From assembly GCF_036417845.1 (NCBI RefSeq), contig NC_089979.1, positions 46,570,775 to 46,634,774 on the forward strand: a DNA stretch of 64,000 bases, given 5' to 3'. The notes under the pieces were generated by a model, which saw nothing but the letters and a program-made list of their open reading frames with translations, made no database searches and was not told the DNA's origin. The translations under genes and the position numbers were made by a program. Numbering within the stretch: the stretch's first letter is position 1; the number at the start of each line of letters is the position of its first letter. Shown one piece after another: positions 1 through 12,718 of the stretch. The stretch comes from Apteryx mantelli. Lineage: Eukaryota > Chordata > Aves > Apterygiformes > Apterygidae.

Positions 1-417
1 AGGGAAGTGTTCTGGACTATATTACATATGAACATAAGTTATAGGGGGCTGTAAAATGACACTTTCGAATGACGTGGAAGAAGAATGGTATTGAAGGAGG
101 GATATTAGAGCATGTTTTCTAGAGTCAGCTAACTAACTAACTAACTGGAGCACTCAATTGGAAGAAAAGGACCCAAAGGGGCTATCCCACTAAGTAGGTT
201 ATGGATACAGGTACCGGGACTCCAGCTGGTACCGTGACTGGAAAATATACGACAATGGAAGAGAAGAGAAGGATGGGACCTGAAAGTAGAAGACAGCCTG
301 ACACTGCACTACATCTGGCACTTCTGCACATGACCAGCAAGGTGCTATGTTACATCTGCTTTCACCTGTTGCCTGAAACATCCTAATTTTCCATTTTTAA
401 AGTGCTCTGTAAAAAAA
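1..417. other. Intergenic, no gene recognised
   Basis: No coding exon or RNA gene is recognisable. A short CTAA tandem array lies at about 128-146. The two short open frames here (about 60 codons) overlap on opposite strands and have no recognisable domain, so they are treated as chance. The 5' breakpoint of the first CR1 copy lies at the right-hand end. Confidence 0.6.
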
Positions 418-2391
418 CTCAAGGCATAACTCAACCAGAAGAAGGAAATATACAGAAAGTGGAAAGGGGGACAGGCCACTTGGGAGGATTATAGAAACAT
501 TGTCAGAGCATGCAGGGATGTGACGAGGAAGGCTAAGGCCCGTCTGGAATTAAATCTGGCTAGAGATGTCAAGGACAGCAAGAAGGGCTTCTTCATATAC
601 ATGAGTAGCAAGAGGAAGACTAAGGAAAATGTGGGCCCTTTGCTGAATGGGGTGGGTGCCCTGGTGATGAAGGATGCAGAGAAGGCAGAGTTCCTGAATG
701 CCTTCTTTGCTTCAGTCTTTACTGCTCAGGCCAGCCCTCAGGAACCCCAGACCCTGGAGGCAAGAGAGAAAGTCTGGAGAAAGGAAGACTTTCCCTTGGT
801 CGAGGAGGAGTGGGTTAGAGATCATTTAAGCAAACTTGACACCCACAAATCCATGGGCCCCACTGGGATGCACACATGAGTGCTGAGGGAGCTGGCGGAT
901 GTTATTGCTAGGCCACTCTCCATCATCTTTGAAAGGTCATGGAGGACAGGAGAGGTACCTGAAGACTGGAAGAAAGCCAATGTCACCTCAGTCTTCAAAA
1001 AGGGCAAGAAGGAGGACCCAGGGAACTACAGGCCAGTCAGCCTCACCTCCATCCCTGGAAAGGTGATGGAGCAGCTCATCCTGGAGGCCATCTCCAAGCA
1101 TGTGGAGGACAAGAAGGTGATCAGGAGTAGTCAGCATGGCTTCCCCAAGAGGAAATCATGCTTAACCAATCTGATAACCTTCTATGATGGAATGACTGGC
1201 CGGGTAGATGAGGGGAGAGCAGTGGCTGTTGTCTACCTAGACTTCAGCAAGGCTTTCGACACTGTCTCCCATGACATCCTCATAGACAAGCTCAGGAAGT
1301 GTGGGCTAGCTGAGTGGACAGTGAGGTGGACTGAGAACTGGCTGAATGGCAGAGCTCAGAGGGTTGTGCTCAGTGGGGCAGAGTCTAGTTGGAGGCCTGT
1401 AGCTAGCAGTGTCCCCCAGGGGTCAGTACTGGGTCCAGTCTTGTTCAACTTCTTCATCAATGATTTGGATGAAGGCACAGAGTGCACCCTCAGCAAGTTT
1501 GCTGATGATACCAAACTGGGAGGAGTGGCGGATACCCCAGAGGGCTGTGCTGCCATTCAGAGAGACCTGGACAGGCTGGAGAGGTGGGCAGAGAGGAACC
1601 TCATGAAGTTCAACAAAGGCAAGTGCAGGGTCCTGCACCTGGGGAGGAATAACCCCATGCACCAGTACAGGTTGGGGGTTGACCTGCTGGAAAGCAGCTC
1701 TGCGGAGAAGGACCTGGGAGTGCTGGTGGACACCAAGTTAAGCATGAGGCAGCAATGTGCCCTTGTGGCCAAGAAGGCCAATGGTATCCTGGGGTGCATC
1801 AGGAAGAGTGTTGCCAGCAGGTCGAGGGAGGTGATCCTCCCCCTCTACTCAGCCCTGCTGAGGCCACATCTGGAGTACTGCGTCCAGTTCTGGGCTCCCC
1901 AGTACAAGAGGGATGTGGCCCTACTGGAGCAAGTCCAGCGAAGGGCTACAAAGATGATTAGGGGACTGGAGCATCTCTCCTATGAGGAAAGGCTGAGAGA
2001 GCTTGGCCTGTTTAGCCTGGAGGAGAGAAGGCTGAGAGGAGATCTTATCAACGTGTACAAGTATCTGAAGGGAGGGTGTCAAGAGGATGGGACCAGACTC
2101 TTCTCAGTGGTGCCCAGCAACAGGACGCGAGGCAATGGGCACAAACTGAAACACAGACGGTTCCATCTGAACATGAGGAAATACTTCTTCACTGTGAGGG
2201 TGACAGAGCACTGGAACAGGTTGCCCAGAGAGGTTGTGGAGTCTCCTTCTCTGGAGATATTCAAAAGCCGCCTGGACGCGATCCTGTGCAACGTGCTCTA
2301 GTTGATCCTGCTTGAGCAGGGGGGTTGGACTAGATGATCTCCAGAGGTCCCTTCCAACCTCTGCGATCCTGTGATTCTGTGATTCTGTGAT
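418..2391 (+). mobile_element. CR1 LINE copy 1, 5'-truncated
   Basis: This is a CR1-family non-LTR retrotransposon fragment. Homology to the second copy in this window begins around 418 and runs to the 3' tail near 2391, which consists of the 8-bp CR1 tail unit (ATTCTGTG type). The endonuclease region and the 5' end are missing, as is usual after incomplete target-primed reverse transcription. The reading frame runs from about 430 to 2301 and is broken once, by a TGA at 877-879. It encodes the linker before RT, the full RT and the C-terminal part. The copy is young: its RT frame is otherwise open and it is very similar to the copy at 33114-35647. No clear target-site duplication is visible, which is normal for CR1. 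Confidence 0.95.
430..2301 (+). pseudogene. CR1 ORF2 reverse transcriptase, one internal stop
   Basis: This is the reverse-transcriptase portion of CR1 ORF2, which would copy element RNA into DNA at the target site. The upstream part (to 879) contains the pre-RT region with the conserved stretch ending SMGPTGMHT, then a TGA at 877-879. The frame stays open from 880 to 2301 (473 codons). RT motif [10 protein letters not shown], is at residues 119-127 of this second part. Motif B, PQGSVLGP, is at 179-186. The catalytic FADD box is at 207-210. The end, [12 protein letters not shown], matches the usual CR1 C-terminus. The first codon after the stop is GTG, so no start is implied. The stop replaces what is normally an arginine codon (CGA to TGA is a CpG transition). 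The copy lacks the endonuclease and is not autonomous. Confidence 0.9.
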
Positions 2392-2392
2392 A
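2370..2392 (+). repeat. CR1 3' tail, 8-bp tandem repeat
   Basis: Tandem units of the type GATTCTGT close the CR1 copy. CR1 elements end in such an 8-bp microsatellite instead of poly(A), so this fixes the orientation and the 3' boundary. Confidence 0.9.
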
Positions 2393-5300
2393 TCTGTATT
2401 ACCTGACTCCTCTTCTGCATGAGGGGGAAAAACAAGCAAGGAGAGATAGAAGAGAAAAGGAAAAAACATCAGGGAGGCCCAAAAGGCAGAGGGAATGTCA
2501 CTTCTCAAGACATTTGATTATATGGTATGTATGCATGTCACCTTTTTTTTTTTTTTTTTTTTTTTTGGCTGGGTCTAGCAGTTTTCTGTAAGAATCACAT
2601 GGTTCTTTCAGAACATGGTAACTAAACATCTCAGTCTTGGATGATGGCCAACATTTAGGATCACAACACTATGGTAAAGGAATAAGTTTTAAAGCCTCTA
2701 TAAATTCTCTTGGTATAAATGTAGACTGTTGGGTTCAAGAGATGAGACAATAGCCACATTTAAACACAGGTCAGCAGAGAAGAAAATATTGGAGGAGGCA
2801 ATTTGCCAGGAATGTAAGTCAGACCAACTCAAAAACGGGCTGTGGAAAAGCCTTATTTTGGAAGTATGATTCAGATATGCTTGCAGATATGCTTTCAGTT
2901 CTTAAAGTAGTAAGATAACAAGGCTTAAAGTAGATTTATCATTGCCCAATAGCAGCATTTCACAATCTGAAATAAAATTGTTCAAGGTTCCTGTAGCATA
3001 CAGTCTATGTTGCCTGTGCCTCCAAGCTGAAAGGCAAGTGTCTGACATGATTTGAAAGTACAGTGAGATTGCATCAGCCAGGTGAGAGGTGACTGAAGAA
3101 GAGCCTCAGCCCTGAGTCAGCAGAGCGTGGGGTGGTGAGGGCTGCGCTGGAAGTGGCGCAGAGCCACCCTGCCTCAGCAGGAGCTTCGGGAAGCATTTTG
3201 GCAGAGAAAACTCTCCTGACACCTACTCCCTGTGCATTTGTTTCCACCTCCCTACAAAGGATGCAGCTGTCTCCCTTTGGGAGAATCTTCCCTACCCTGC
3301 CCTGAATGCAGTTTTGTTCCACATTTTTGCATGGATCATGCAAAGTGAATATGGGAAGACAGGGGAGAAATGGCTATGAGTATGTCCTTGTTCTAAATGT
3401 GCATTATGGCACCTAATGTGACAAATTAATATTCTGAAAAGACTAAAGACCTTGGAAATAAAAATGTTGCAGACTGTACAAATGCTGCATTCATCAATGC
3501 AGATTGTTGCAGGACCCAAATTTCATCATATCTTGCAAAGCAGTTTTCTCTGAGTTGTGTAGCACATCTGTTTGGTGGATTATGGGATAACTAGGCAAGG
3601 GAAAAGCAGCCATAATTTTTACTCATGAGACCATGAGGGGTTAAAACCAATCACTCTTACAGTAGCGTGAACAAAGCTGTAATCCTTAGCAACATGCCCT
3701 TTAGTAGCCTGGATGGGACTAGCCACATCTGCTTGGTTTTTCCTTTCACAGTGCTGTGTCAGAGAGTAAAAGTGTCCATCCAGCAAGTCTAGTACAATAT
3801 TTGCTGACAGAAACATGATGGCTGCTGTATGCTCATTGCTCCAAGGGGGTGTCATCTATGAAGAAAGAATCTACATCTAGGGATATTGGCTTTTCATAAA
3901 GCATCAACCTCAAGAATTCTGCATGCTACCCTTTTAGAAAAGACATAGTATTAGCTGCTGAAAACACTTTTTTTCTTTTTTTTTCTTCAGCCCCACAGGA
4001 CAAGGACAGACCCTTGTAGTATGACTGTTTATTTGTGTGCGTGAAAATTGAGCCACTTTTAGAAATTTCAGTTCTTCAGAAACCTGGGCAGCTGTTCAGG
4101 CTAATAATGAGTTAGTGAACACTCCTTTCTTTTGTTCAGTCTTTCACTGATTTTGCTAGATGTGCTGCAATATCCCAGGCCTCTGACCATGTGAGATAGT
4201 AAAACGGGGTGATGACAGTGCTGGATTGTGAATGGAGGAGTCCAGGCACAATGTCACCAACCTACAGAACGCAGTGTTTGATAGTGGCATGAAAGGTGCT
4301 TTGTGAACCAATGGAAAAGCTGAGAAGGGACCGGATGGATACAAAAGCTGACTCTAGCTATATATCCCAGCACTGCCTACATAGGGAGATGTCATCGAAC
4401 TGAACGCTACAGCCTCAAATGATTCCTTAAATCACAAAGCCTGCAACTGTTCATTTTCTGCATAGTTCTCCCACATCAGTAGACAATATATATTGAGGAG
4501 AATAAATACCATTTAAACTAGAAATGCTTAGACAAATATCTTTTTTTTAAACTGCTTGAATAGCCAGGGCATGCTTTAAATCGTTATGTTCACCCTATTT
4601 TTATATATTTAGAACTGTTCATCTTCTCTCCCCATTCAGAGACCTGCAGATTTCCTGGTGCTGTTTCACATGCATTAATGATACAAATTGTATCATTTCT
4701 ACATTAAGTGCTGAAATAATGTCTTATTACTTCTAAGGTATGAGCCATCTTTTAGTTAAAGACTAAATGCAATGCAAGTCACAATAATAAAATATATATA
4801 CTGAGTCACTAGTATCTAGCCTTCATACGATAGGCCATAAGCATACAAGGGTCACACACCTCATCTCCACCTGGCATTACAATATCCTGAAGACTTGAAT
4901 TTATGTAAATATGCCTCTTAAGACATCTGAATATTTCCTGTTTCTGCTGGCTTTTTGACTACCTCTGAGAAGCCCCTAGGAAAAAACAAAACAAAACAAA
5001 ACTGGAGTAGGTTGCCATTATCTGAACAATTAATTCAGCCCATTACCAGTGATTACCCTCCGATGGGAAGGGAGCATGGGTCTTGGGGAAGCTGGTGGCC
5101 AAGGCTGGGTGACTGTACCAGACCCGTTCATCAGGCCCTAAGGTGCAATCCCCTCCTGTCACTGGCGAGCTTTGAGAAGGTGAGCAGGTAGAGCGGGACC
5201 AGATTAACTGGCTTGTCAAGCCAGATCTAGTTTGTTGGTTTGAGGTTTGACACCTCTGTATTAAGTAAATTAGTGTTATACACATTTTAGGCCATATTTA

Positions 5301-8300
5301 GGAGCTAAATGTTCTTAGGAACACTATAGACTGAGATGTTTCATGACATGGTGATGCTTAAATGACGCGTATTTTAGAGTTTATAGGTAAATTATCAGTA
5401 ACAAACTATTTAGAGAGTCCTTATTCTGCCTTTATCACCCTTATCACAAAGAATTCCAGTAAAATTTTCCCCATTTTTTACATCTTTCTGGCTGAAAGAA
5501 AAAAATACAAGCTACACTAGATATAGCTTAAATTTTGAATATCTTTCTTCATATTATCTATGTAACTCTGTAGTAATACCTTGCTGTACTGTGTAGTTCT
5601 TTTTGTCCTCAGGTATATTTTAGGAGATTTTTATCACTGTGAATCTTTTATAGATGGGGAACTGGTATAGGAAATGTTAAAGTGGTTTGCTTAATTTAAT
5701 TCCCTGACAGTTGGCTGCAGTGCTACGAACAGAAGGCAGGTTTCCTAGATCCTAGGTGAGTTTTTTATCCACTAGTACTGTCGCATTAGTTACAGCAGAA
5801 ATTATGGGCCTGATGTTGAAATTACTGGAGAAATGATGCATGATATGTGTTACGCAATTTAGATCACAAGTTAGCTGCTTTTTGGCTTGAAAAATCTAGG
5901 AATTTTAAACAACTGCTATTGAAACCTTTGGGAAACAATACTTTGTGGGGACAGCTTGAGAAAGAGGTGCTTATTGCCTCTGTGACAACACTGATGATGC
6001 CCGAGAAGATGTGACTGTGTGTCTCAGTCCCTTTCTTTGGACAGAGTTGGCAGCTGTAGGCTTGCAAGGTACAGAGCACTGATGCAAGAACAGACACTGT
6101 CATCCCAGGCTGCAGAGTATAAAACAAAGAAAAAAGTCTCTTCTTGATAACTGTTTGATGAACTATTTGTTTCATAGCTGTTTGATCAACAGGGCTTTTA
6201 AAACTACTTAGGGTTTTGACAGCTAAACAGCAGCTCCCCAGAGATAGATTAAAAGACAGAACCATTACATGGCATCATACAGATACCACCTTCTTCTGTT
6301 TTGGGATATTTTTATAGAGAGGGATAAATTTCTTATGTTCTCTATAATGCATTCAGAAGAATGTCACTTGGATGTAGCTTTTCCTGCAGATTATTTAACA
6401 GGACTTGGCCTGTGAATAAAAGGGTCTGTGAATAAAAGGATTATTACATATTTTGCAAAAGCTGCATTGAAAAACAATGAAAGCAGCTCATTTCCCCAGA
6501 ATTTAACTGTTAGCTTAGTTTTGCACCCTGGAGAGGTGTCAAACTCTACCAGTCCATGAGAGATGGAGGCTACAAATTGTTCTTGGTGCATCGCCTGACA
6601 CCTAAAGTCTCTTCCAAAAGTCAGTTCAGCATGTTTTTGTGTCAAGTGGAAGTGAGAAATAAGCAAAGAGAATTAAAAATAATGGAACATAATACTAGTG
6701 AGTTAGAGGGGAGAGGGAAAGAGGTATCAGGTGAGTTTGGGAGTGATTTCTCCCTAAATGTTTATAGAATCCCCATTTAATCCTGAAGCTTAGACAGAGA
6801 AATTCTGAGAGCAGAATTCTGTTTGGCTGAATTGATGTTTCCAGAGGTTTGGTAATGGGTTTTACAGGTTTTAGTTAATTGCTCTCTGTCTGGGAAAACA
6901 GCCAAGAATTTGTGACTGATTGAAAATAGAGATGCAAAGTTGAGCCATGTTTTGCAGCTGGGCTCCAGTGAACCTAGTGAGTAGCTAAGGGAAAGTACAC
7001 AGAGTTCCTGAGGGAACGTTTTGGAGAGGGAGGAGCATAGACTGTCTCCATTTTAGTGAGAAAAAAATTTCAGTGGGAATTAGAAAGGCTTACAATGAGA
7101 TGCAGAATTACTATTGAAGGAACTACAGCGCAGGAGATTTGCCTTTTTTTTTTTTTCTAAAGAAAGAAAAAAGTTGTGTTTGTCTTAAGAAAAGAAATGA
7201 ATGTGGGAACTTTTACTATAATGTTATTAGTTGCCTTGTTTGCTTTTAAAGGGTTATAGTGCACCCAGATGGAGATATCCTTTCAGACATGCTACAGGAA
7301 GGGGTATTCTTAAAACTTCCAGTCTGTTGAACACAACCGCATGGCACCGAGGCAAAGCAGGGTGGCAAGCTGCCTCCTTTGCCTAACAACAGTCCAGTCC
7401 TGCTTCCCCTGTCCTTTACTCTACCGATATGTATTTTTACTATATATTAACAAAGGACACTCAAAGAACAGATGATATCCCCAAAAAGGAGCAAATGGAA
7501 ATCTTTATGGCAAAAAGAACAATGCCACAAGGTATGGTCCAACTCTGTGCACAAGAAAATAGTGGATTTTTTTTAAATGTAGAAACAATTGTACTGTGTA
7601 TATTTGCAGGCTAAAATAGTAGCTTTTGCTTGTCCAGTTCTATCTTTTGCTTCTAGAGGTTCTTCTTCAGTGACCACTCTCTCTGACCTTCCCAGCAAAC
7701 TGTGCCACACCATGTGCTGAGCTTTTAAACAAATTGGCAGAGACACTCCTTGGAAGCTTCAAGTTCTCTCACATGGATTGGTTTGAAGATTATGGGCTGC
7801 TATAATCTTGTACTGGAAACAGAAACATATCTTCGAAATGTGAGGGCCTTTGCTAACATCTACACGGTCCAGTGAACTATGTAACTTTACAAATCCTTCA
7901 GTGTTGTGTAGGGTTTTCTGTTTCATTATCCCCATTTTGTATCTGTTATGCTGATATGTTCCAAATGCCTCTGTGCTACTGCTACAAAGGGATGCCCTGC
8001 ATAGGGTGGGTAAGGGATAACCACTCCTGTGCCAGGAAGCAAGAGACAACACAGTCCCCACCTGTGACAGAAGCAGCAGCAGAAATCCCTGCTCACCATT
8101 CCTCTGCATGCTCTGTCTGCCCTGCTCCTTCAGCTTCCCTCTCTTCACCTTACAACAGGGAGAACCCCAGGTCTTCAACTGACCGTTTTCCTTTCTATCT
8201 CCATCCCACCAGTGGCACCGATAGAGGAGGGTGCGCTGGGGTTAACCTGAGGGACAGCAGGCACTGCTGGGGGAGAAGGCAGATTTGATGGCTAATGGAG

Positions 8301-11300
8301 GGGGACCTTCCGCGCAGTGAGGGAAAAGGCATAAGCTGCCATGGCAGGGATGAAGGAAGTGACTCCAGAGCCTGGGGAAAGTCCAGAGAAGGGAGAGAGA
8401 GAACCTTCTTCTTGCCCCAAATTCTATTTTACTTCTTAACATTTCTGAAATAGTGCTGCCCCTTCTCCTTAACCTGTGTCTTCCTGCAGCTCCTCCCTTA
8501 TCCCTCTTCCCATGCTCACCTATTCTAAAACCTTCCTTGTCATACCACAAAACATAATTGGGCACTCCAGGTGTCCTCAGGGCAATGCTGAGGCTCGGCT
8601 CTGTCTGTCTGACTAAGAAGCCTTGAACAGTCTGTGGCAGTGTCCCATCAGCCCTGAAGTGACAGCAGAAGGTAACTCATGTAGGAGTTACGATCTCTCT
8701 GAGCACTCCCGCTGCTTCATAAAGTATGTGGAGCTGCTACTAGCATGAACTGTCTCTAGTGGTATGTCTGTGCATGATAATTTAGAGCCACTGGGCCATC
8801 ATGTGTAAAGAAAAAAATTAAGTTATGTGGAGACACAATTATGAACCTCATAATCTCCTTATCAAGCTATTATGCCAGCAAAGCGCCTCAGTTTGTGGTA
8901 TAACCATCAAAGAAGTTCACTTGCCTACATTTTGCCTGTCATAGAAAGCATGTAATCAGAGCAGCTACCACCTCCCTTGGGGAACAGGTCATTGTGGATT
9001 GCAGAGATTAATGTCTAATTACTGCGCAAAACTCTCTTATAAGGCAACAAACAGGATACAACACAGAAATTTATGGGGCTTCTGCAAAATAGTTCCAGCT
9101 ATGATACATTGCTTCTGCTCTTCCCTTGCTTCATCAGCCAGCAAATCCTCAAAGAACTGCCCCAAAGATAAATTTCTTCACCTATTACCTCAGTATGAGT
9201 CAAAGGGTAGATGGATGCATCTCCAAAAGCCTGAGTGCAAGGAGGAGATCCATTCTCTTCACCTCCTCCTCCTCCTCACAACAATAATTACGACAATTAT
9301 ATGTCAGTAGTACTTTGCAAAGTGATATTAAAACATGGTAAGGTTTTATTGTAGGATGAGAGATGAAGAGTCAGAAATAGTTACTATATTTTTTAACCAA
9401 AAAGAGCCTGGCTTCCTAACTTGACCAGTGTTACAGATAGTAAGAAATATAACAATAATAGATGCTCTATAATAATAGGAGGTGTTTGACAGTAATAATT
9501 TTTGCCGCAACAGCAGAGAAAATAGTCTATGAATTGAAACCCACTAACAGTAAGAGCAATCAGAGGCATTAACCTTTGGAACTGATTTTAGTCATCTGTG
9601 ACCCGATTATGAAAATGCTAGACTTTTGCAACACAAGCGGAAATAGTGGGCTGGGCACGAGAAAGCTGCTATAGGCTGATGATTATATTTTATCCGATCT
9701 GTTTTGACCTTTGGCTTATTTAAAGCAAACATCAGGTGACCTTTTCTGTTTTGGCTTATCAGTAAGTAACACTGGGTATTTTAACAAGCCTTTAATAAGC
9801 AACTTCATGCCTCAGCTGGGATTCAGGAGGGTGTTTCAAAATGGTATTGAAGGTGGGAATTTATTTAATCTGACTTTACAGGCACAGGAATTGCCTCAGT
9901 CTGAGTCTAGTTCTGTCACCTAGGCTCCATCTATAGGCAATGGACAAAAATCCCAGTGATCTTAAGCAGCCGTTTGAAAAAGAGATGATTGATTGTCATC
10001 TAGGTCTTCTGTTCTTCTAGGATTTCTATTTTTCTCTGTTTATTATAGAGGGAGCACAAATGACTGGATTATATTTAGGAAACTGCCTTCAAGACTTTAA
10101 GGGTCAGGGCAAATCAGTTCCCCTAAATATGTCCAAGGATAAAGGTAAACCGAGATACAATAGTATGCTATCATTGTACAGTGTATTGAGCAGTGCTATT
10201 TAATCTGCCTGTCAAAATTCATGTCTGATGAAAAATAGCCTAAAACTGAACCAAAGGAAAATAAAAGTGGAACTGAGGAGAAGCCAAGAACTCGAAGCAG
10301 ATGTAGCTCAGGCTTGGCCCACACCTCTATAAGAAGCACATACCCCCAAGACAGCTTACTAAATCATGCTGCTATTTTGTGACCAAGCTTTGGCCCACAC
10401 TTGATTGAAGCTGGTAAATGGGCATGAGGCCTAGCATTTTTAGAGTGTACCACGTTTTTTAAAAATGTGCGCACTCATCACCTGCCTCATGAAGTGAGGG
10501 CCTGGCTTTTCATTTCTCATTTTCTTGATAGAGATAACAGGCTTTGTGTATTCACAGTGGTCTTCAGGAATGAAGTGGACATCAGTTCCTGCAGCATTTC
10601 CTCCCACGTGCCTCCATAGCCCTGGTCCCCCCAGCCAGGAGGCCTGCCAAGTTTTGCTGCATGTCAGGGATGTTTCATCCTTGTTGTTGTCCTCATGTTG
10701 AGGAGCTCGGTATTTCTCCACATTTCACCCCACCACACCCGCTCCTTTCACTGCAGTCTTCTCAAGGAGGTTATCAATACTACACAATACTCCTTCGGCG
10801 CTGGAATGGCCTGATGGAGAATAGGGGGAAATCATTAAGATTACATCATGGCTCAGAGCTACCTGAATCTTGTAAATCTGGAAAGCAAATGTTGAACTCA
10901 GGAAAAGCTTCATGTCGCCCATTGTTAAGTCTCCCATTGAAAGCTTGGGAGAAGAATGAAAAAAATACAATGCGTGTTTTTCTAAATATTGTTGGTCTGC
11001 TCAGAACAAATGTTCTAAAAATGCCGTCATGGAAGAATAGTGAATATAATGGATTCATTTTTGTTTGGACACTCATTAATTAGCATGAGGAACTATCCAT
11101 TTCCTGATGACTTCCTCTCTTGCCATTACAAATTCAATCATCTTTCTAGACATCTCTTTGCCTTGTTGTCATCTGATCTCTTCTTTGAGGAGAAGTGATT
11201 AAAATTTCATGTTTGCAGGGCATGTAAGAAGGCTTACATCAATGAATTGCTAACAAGGAAACATACCAATTTGCTTGCAAAAGTGTCAGTTAAATGCAAT

Positions 11301-12634
11301 ATATTTGGGGCCTTTGGCAACATGTTTCTGAAGACATTGCTGGTTTTGGACACAAATAAGATAGGTGAAACTTTGTTCAGTGGGGAGCAATGCAATATAC
11401 AATGGTAGCCAGCATGTATCAGTCTTCTTAATAAATTTAAATACGAAGCTATTAATTTTGTAGGTAAAAAGAGACAAATTGATTTGTTAGTTCTCTCTTG
11501 ATCTTGCACAAGATGTCAAAAGAGATCGTTTGTCTTCTATACTTAACATTCAGACTTTTTTTCCTTGCGGGGAAGAAGTTCATGGAGGACTACAATAGGA
11601 ACTGAAGGCCCTGGTATTTTCCTTAGACGTGGATTTTTTGGATGCTTTTGCAAATGTTATGAGCTAGACAACTCTGGCTGCATGCATCCTGATGGGCATG
11701 GCACAGTGGGCTGCATCTGCAGCAGCTTTCCTGCTGACCATTGCTTTTACTTTTCAGTGGTGATGCTTTGCCTGTGAGTCAGTCATGTCATGCTCAGCTC
11801 TCCCATCCTAACCAAGATAAAAAAGTCCCAAAGGCAACTGTCCAGTTAGCTCACCTTAGCTGCTCACTGATTCTTCCACTCATGTCCTCATTTACTCCTT
11901 ACACTTCAACCAGAGGTTTTTTCCTTTCATGCTCTTCCAGAGAAGGTGACCGTTGACTCTATCATGGGCCTAGAGGAGCTGAAGCAAGCAGCTAAAATGG
12001 GCTCCCCAGGCTCTTCTCTGTCTCTCTGGACTACTTCCTACATTGTTGAGTCTCTGGGATGTTTTTTATTAGGTCTGAAATTTTCTTTCCTGCTCTTGTG
12101 GTTCATAGCATCTCACAGAGGAGATGTGTTCTTCCAGGGCCCCATTCCTACACCATCTCAAAGCTCATTATATGACTTTTATGTATCTCTGTTCCTTGCC
12201 TAATAATAACTTTTGACTTCCCTCCAGGAGTGATATATAACTGTATCACTCAGTGTCCATGAAATGCAACTGTCTTGTGTTGCAATGGTGAAGTGATGAT
12301 CTGTTGATAATGTGTGTTCCTTCCAACCAGTAACTTAAAAAACTTTATTATAACAAATTAAGAGCTTGAAAGATATTATTGTGAAAGGAAATGTTCTCTT
12401 TTAAGAACTTCATTATCTTTCTGTTCTTTTTCATAAGAGTTTTTTCCAAGGCCTATCATCTTTCAGCTGAGCAGCCCTGCACAACGAATTTCCCTTGCTC
12501 CACATGTTCAGAACCAGATTTTAGCTCTGAGATATTTTGTCAAATAATTTCTCATGATACTTATTTTGTCTTCCAACTATAAAATTGCATGATCCTGATT
12601 ATTCTTACTGAGACAGGAATTTAGAGGTCTGGAA
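2392..12634. other. Intergenic, AT-rich, no gene recognised
   Basis: I see no exon with a recognisable protein family, no tRNA or rRNA and no young transposon here. Open frames reach at most about 140 codons, overlap on both strands and lack family motifs. Simple sequence includes a run of 24 T at 2543-2566 and a short CCT array near 9260-9276. Confidence 0.6.
2543..2566. repeat. Poly(T) run of 24
   Basis: An uninterrupted homopolymer of 24 T lies about 150 bp after the CR1 tail. It has no associated retrogene body that I can recognise on either side. It is prone to length error in sequencing. Confidence 0.95.
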
Positions 12635-12718
12635 CCCTTCTCCTCAGAGATTTTTAAGAACAGATCGTGGCAGACCTCACAGGAGAGGATGGAATAGGTG
12701 ATCATTTCTATTCCTCTT
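12635..12718 (+). repeat. Possible ancient CR1/L3-like fragment
   Basis: The wording around GAGATTTTTAAGAACAGA followed by a GGATGG...TAGGTGATCATT-like end resembles the 3' region of old amniote CR1 elements, where a 'phenylalanine-lysine' motif precedes the tail. It is short and diverged, and the assignment is by eye. Confidence 0.4.

Noticed and set aside
1356-2508. Numerous open frames on both strands within the CR1 copies
   Set aside because: They are shadows of the GC-richer CR1 ORF2 and recur identically in copy 2.
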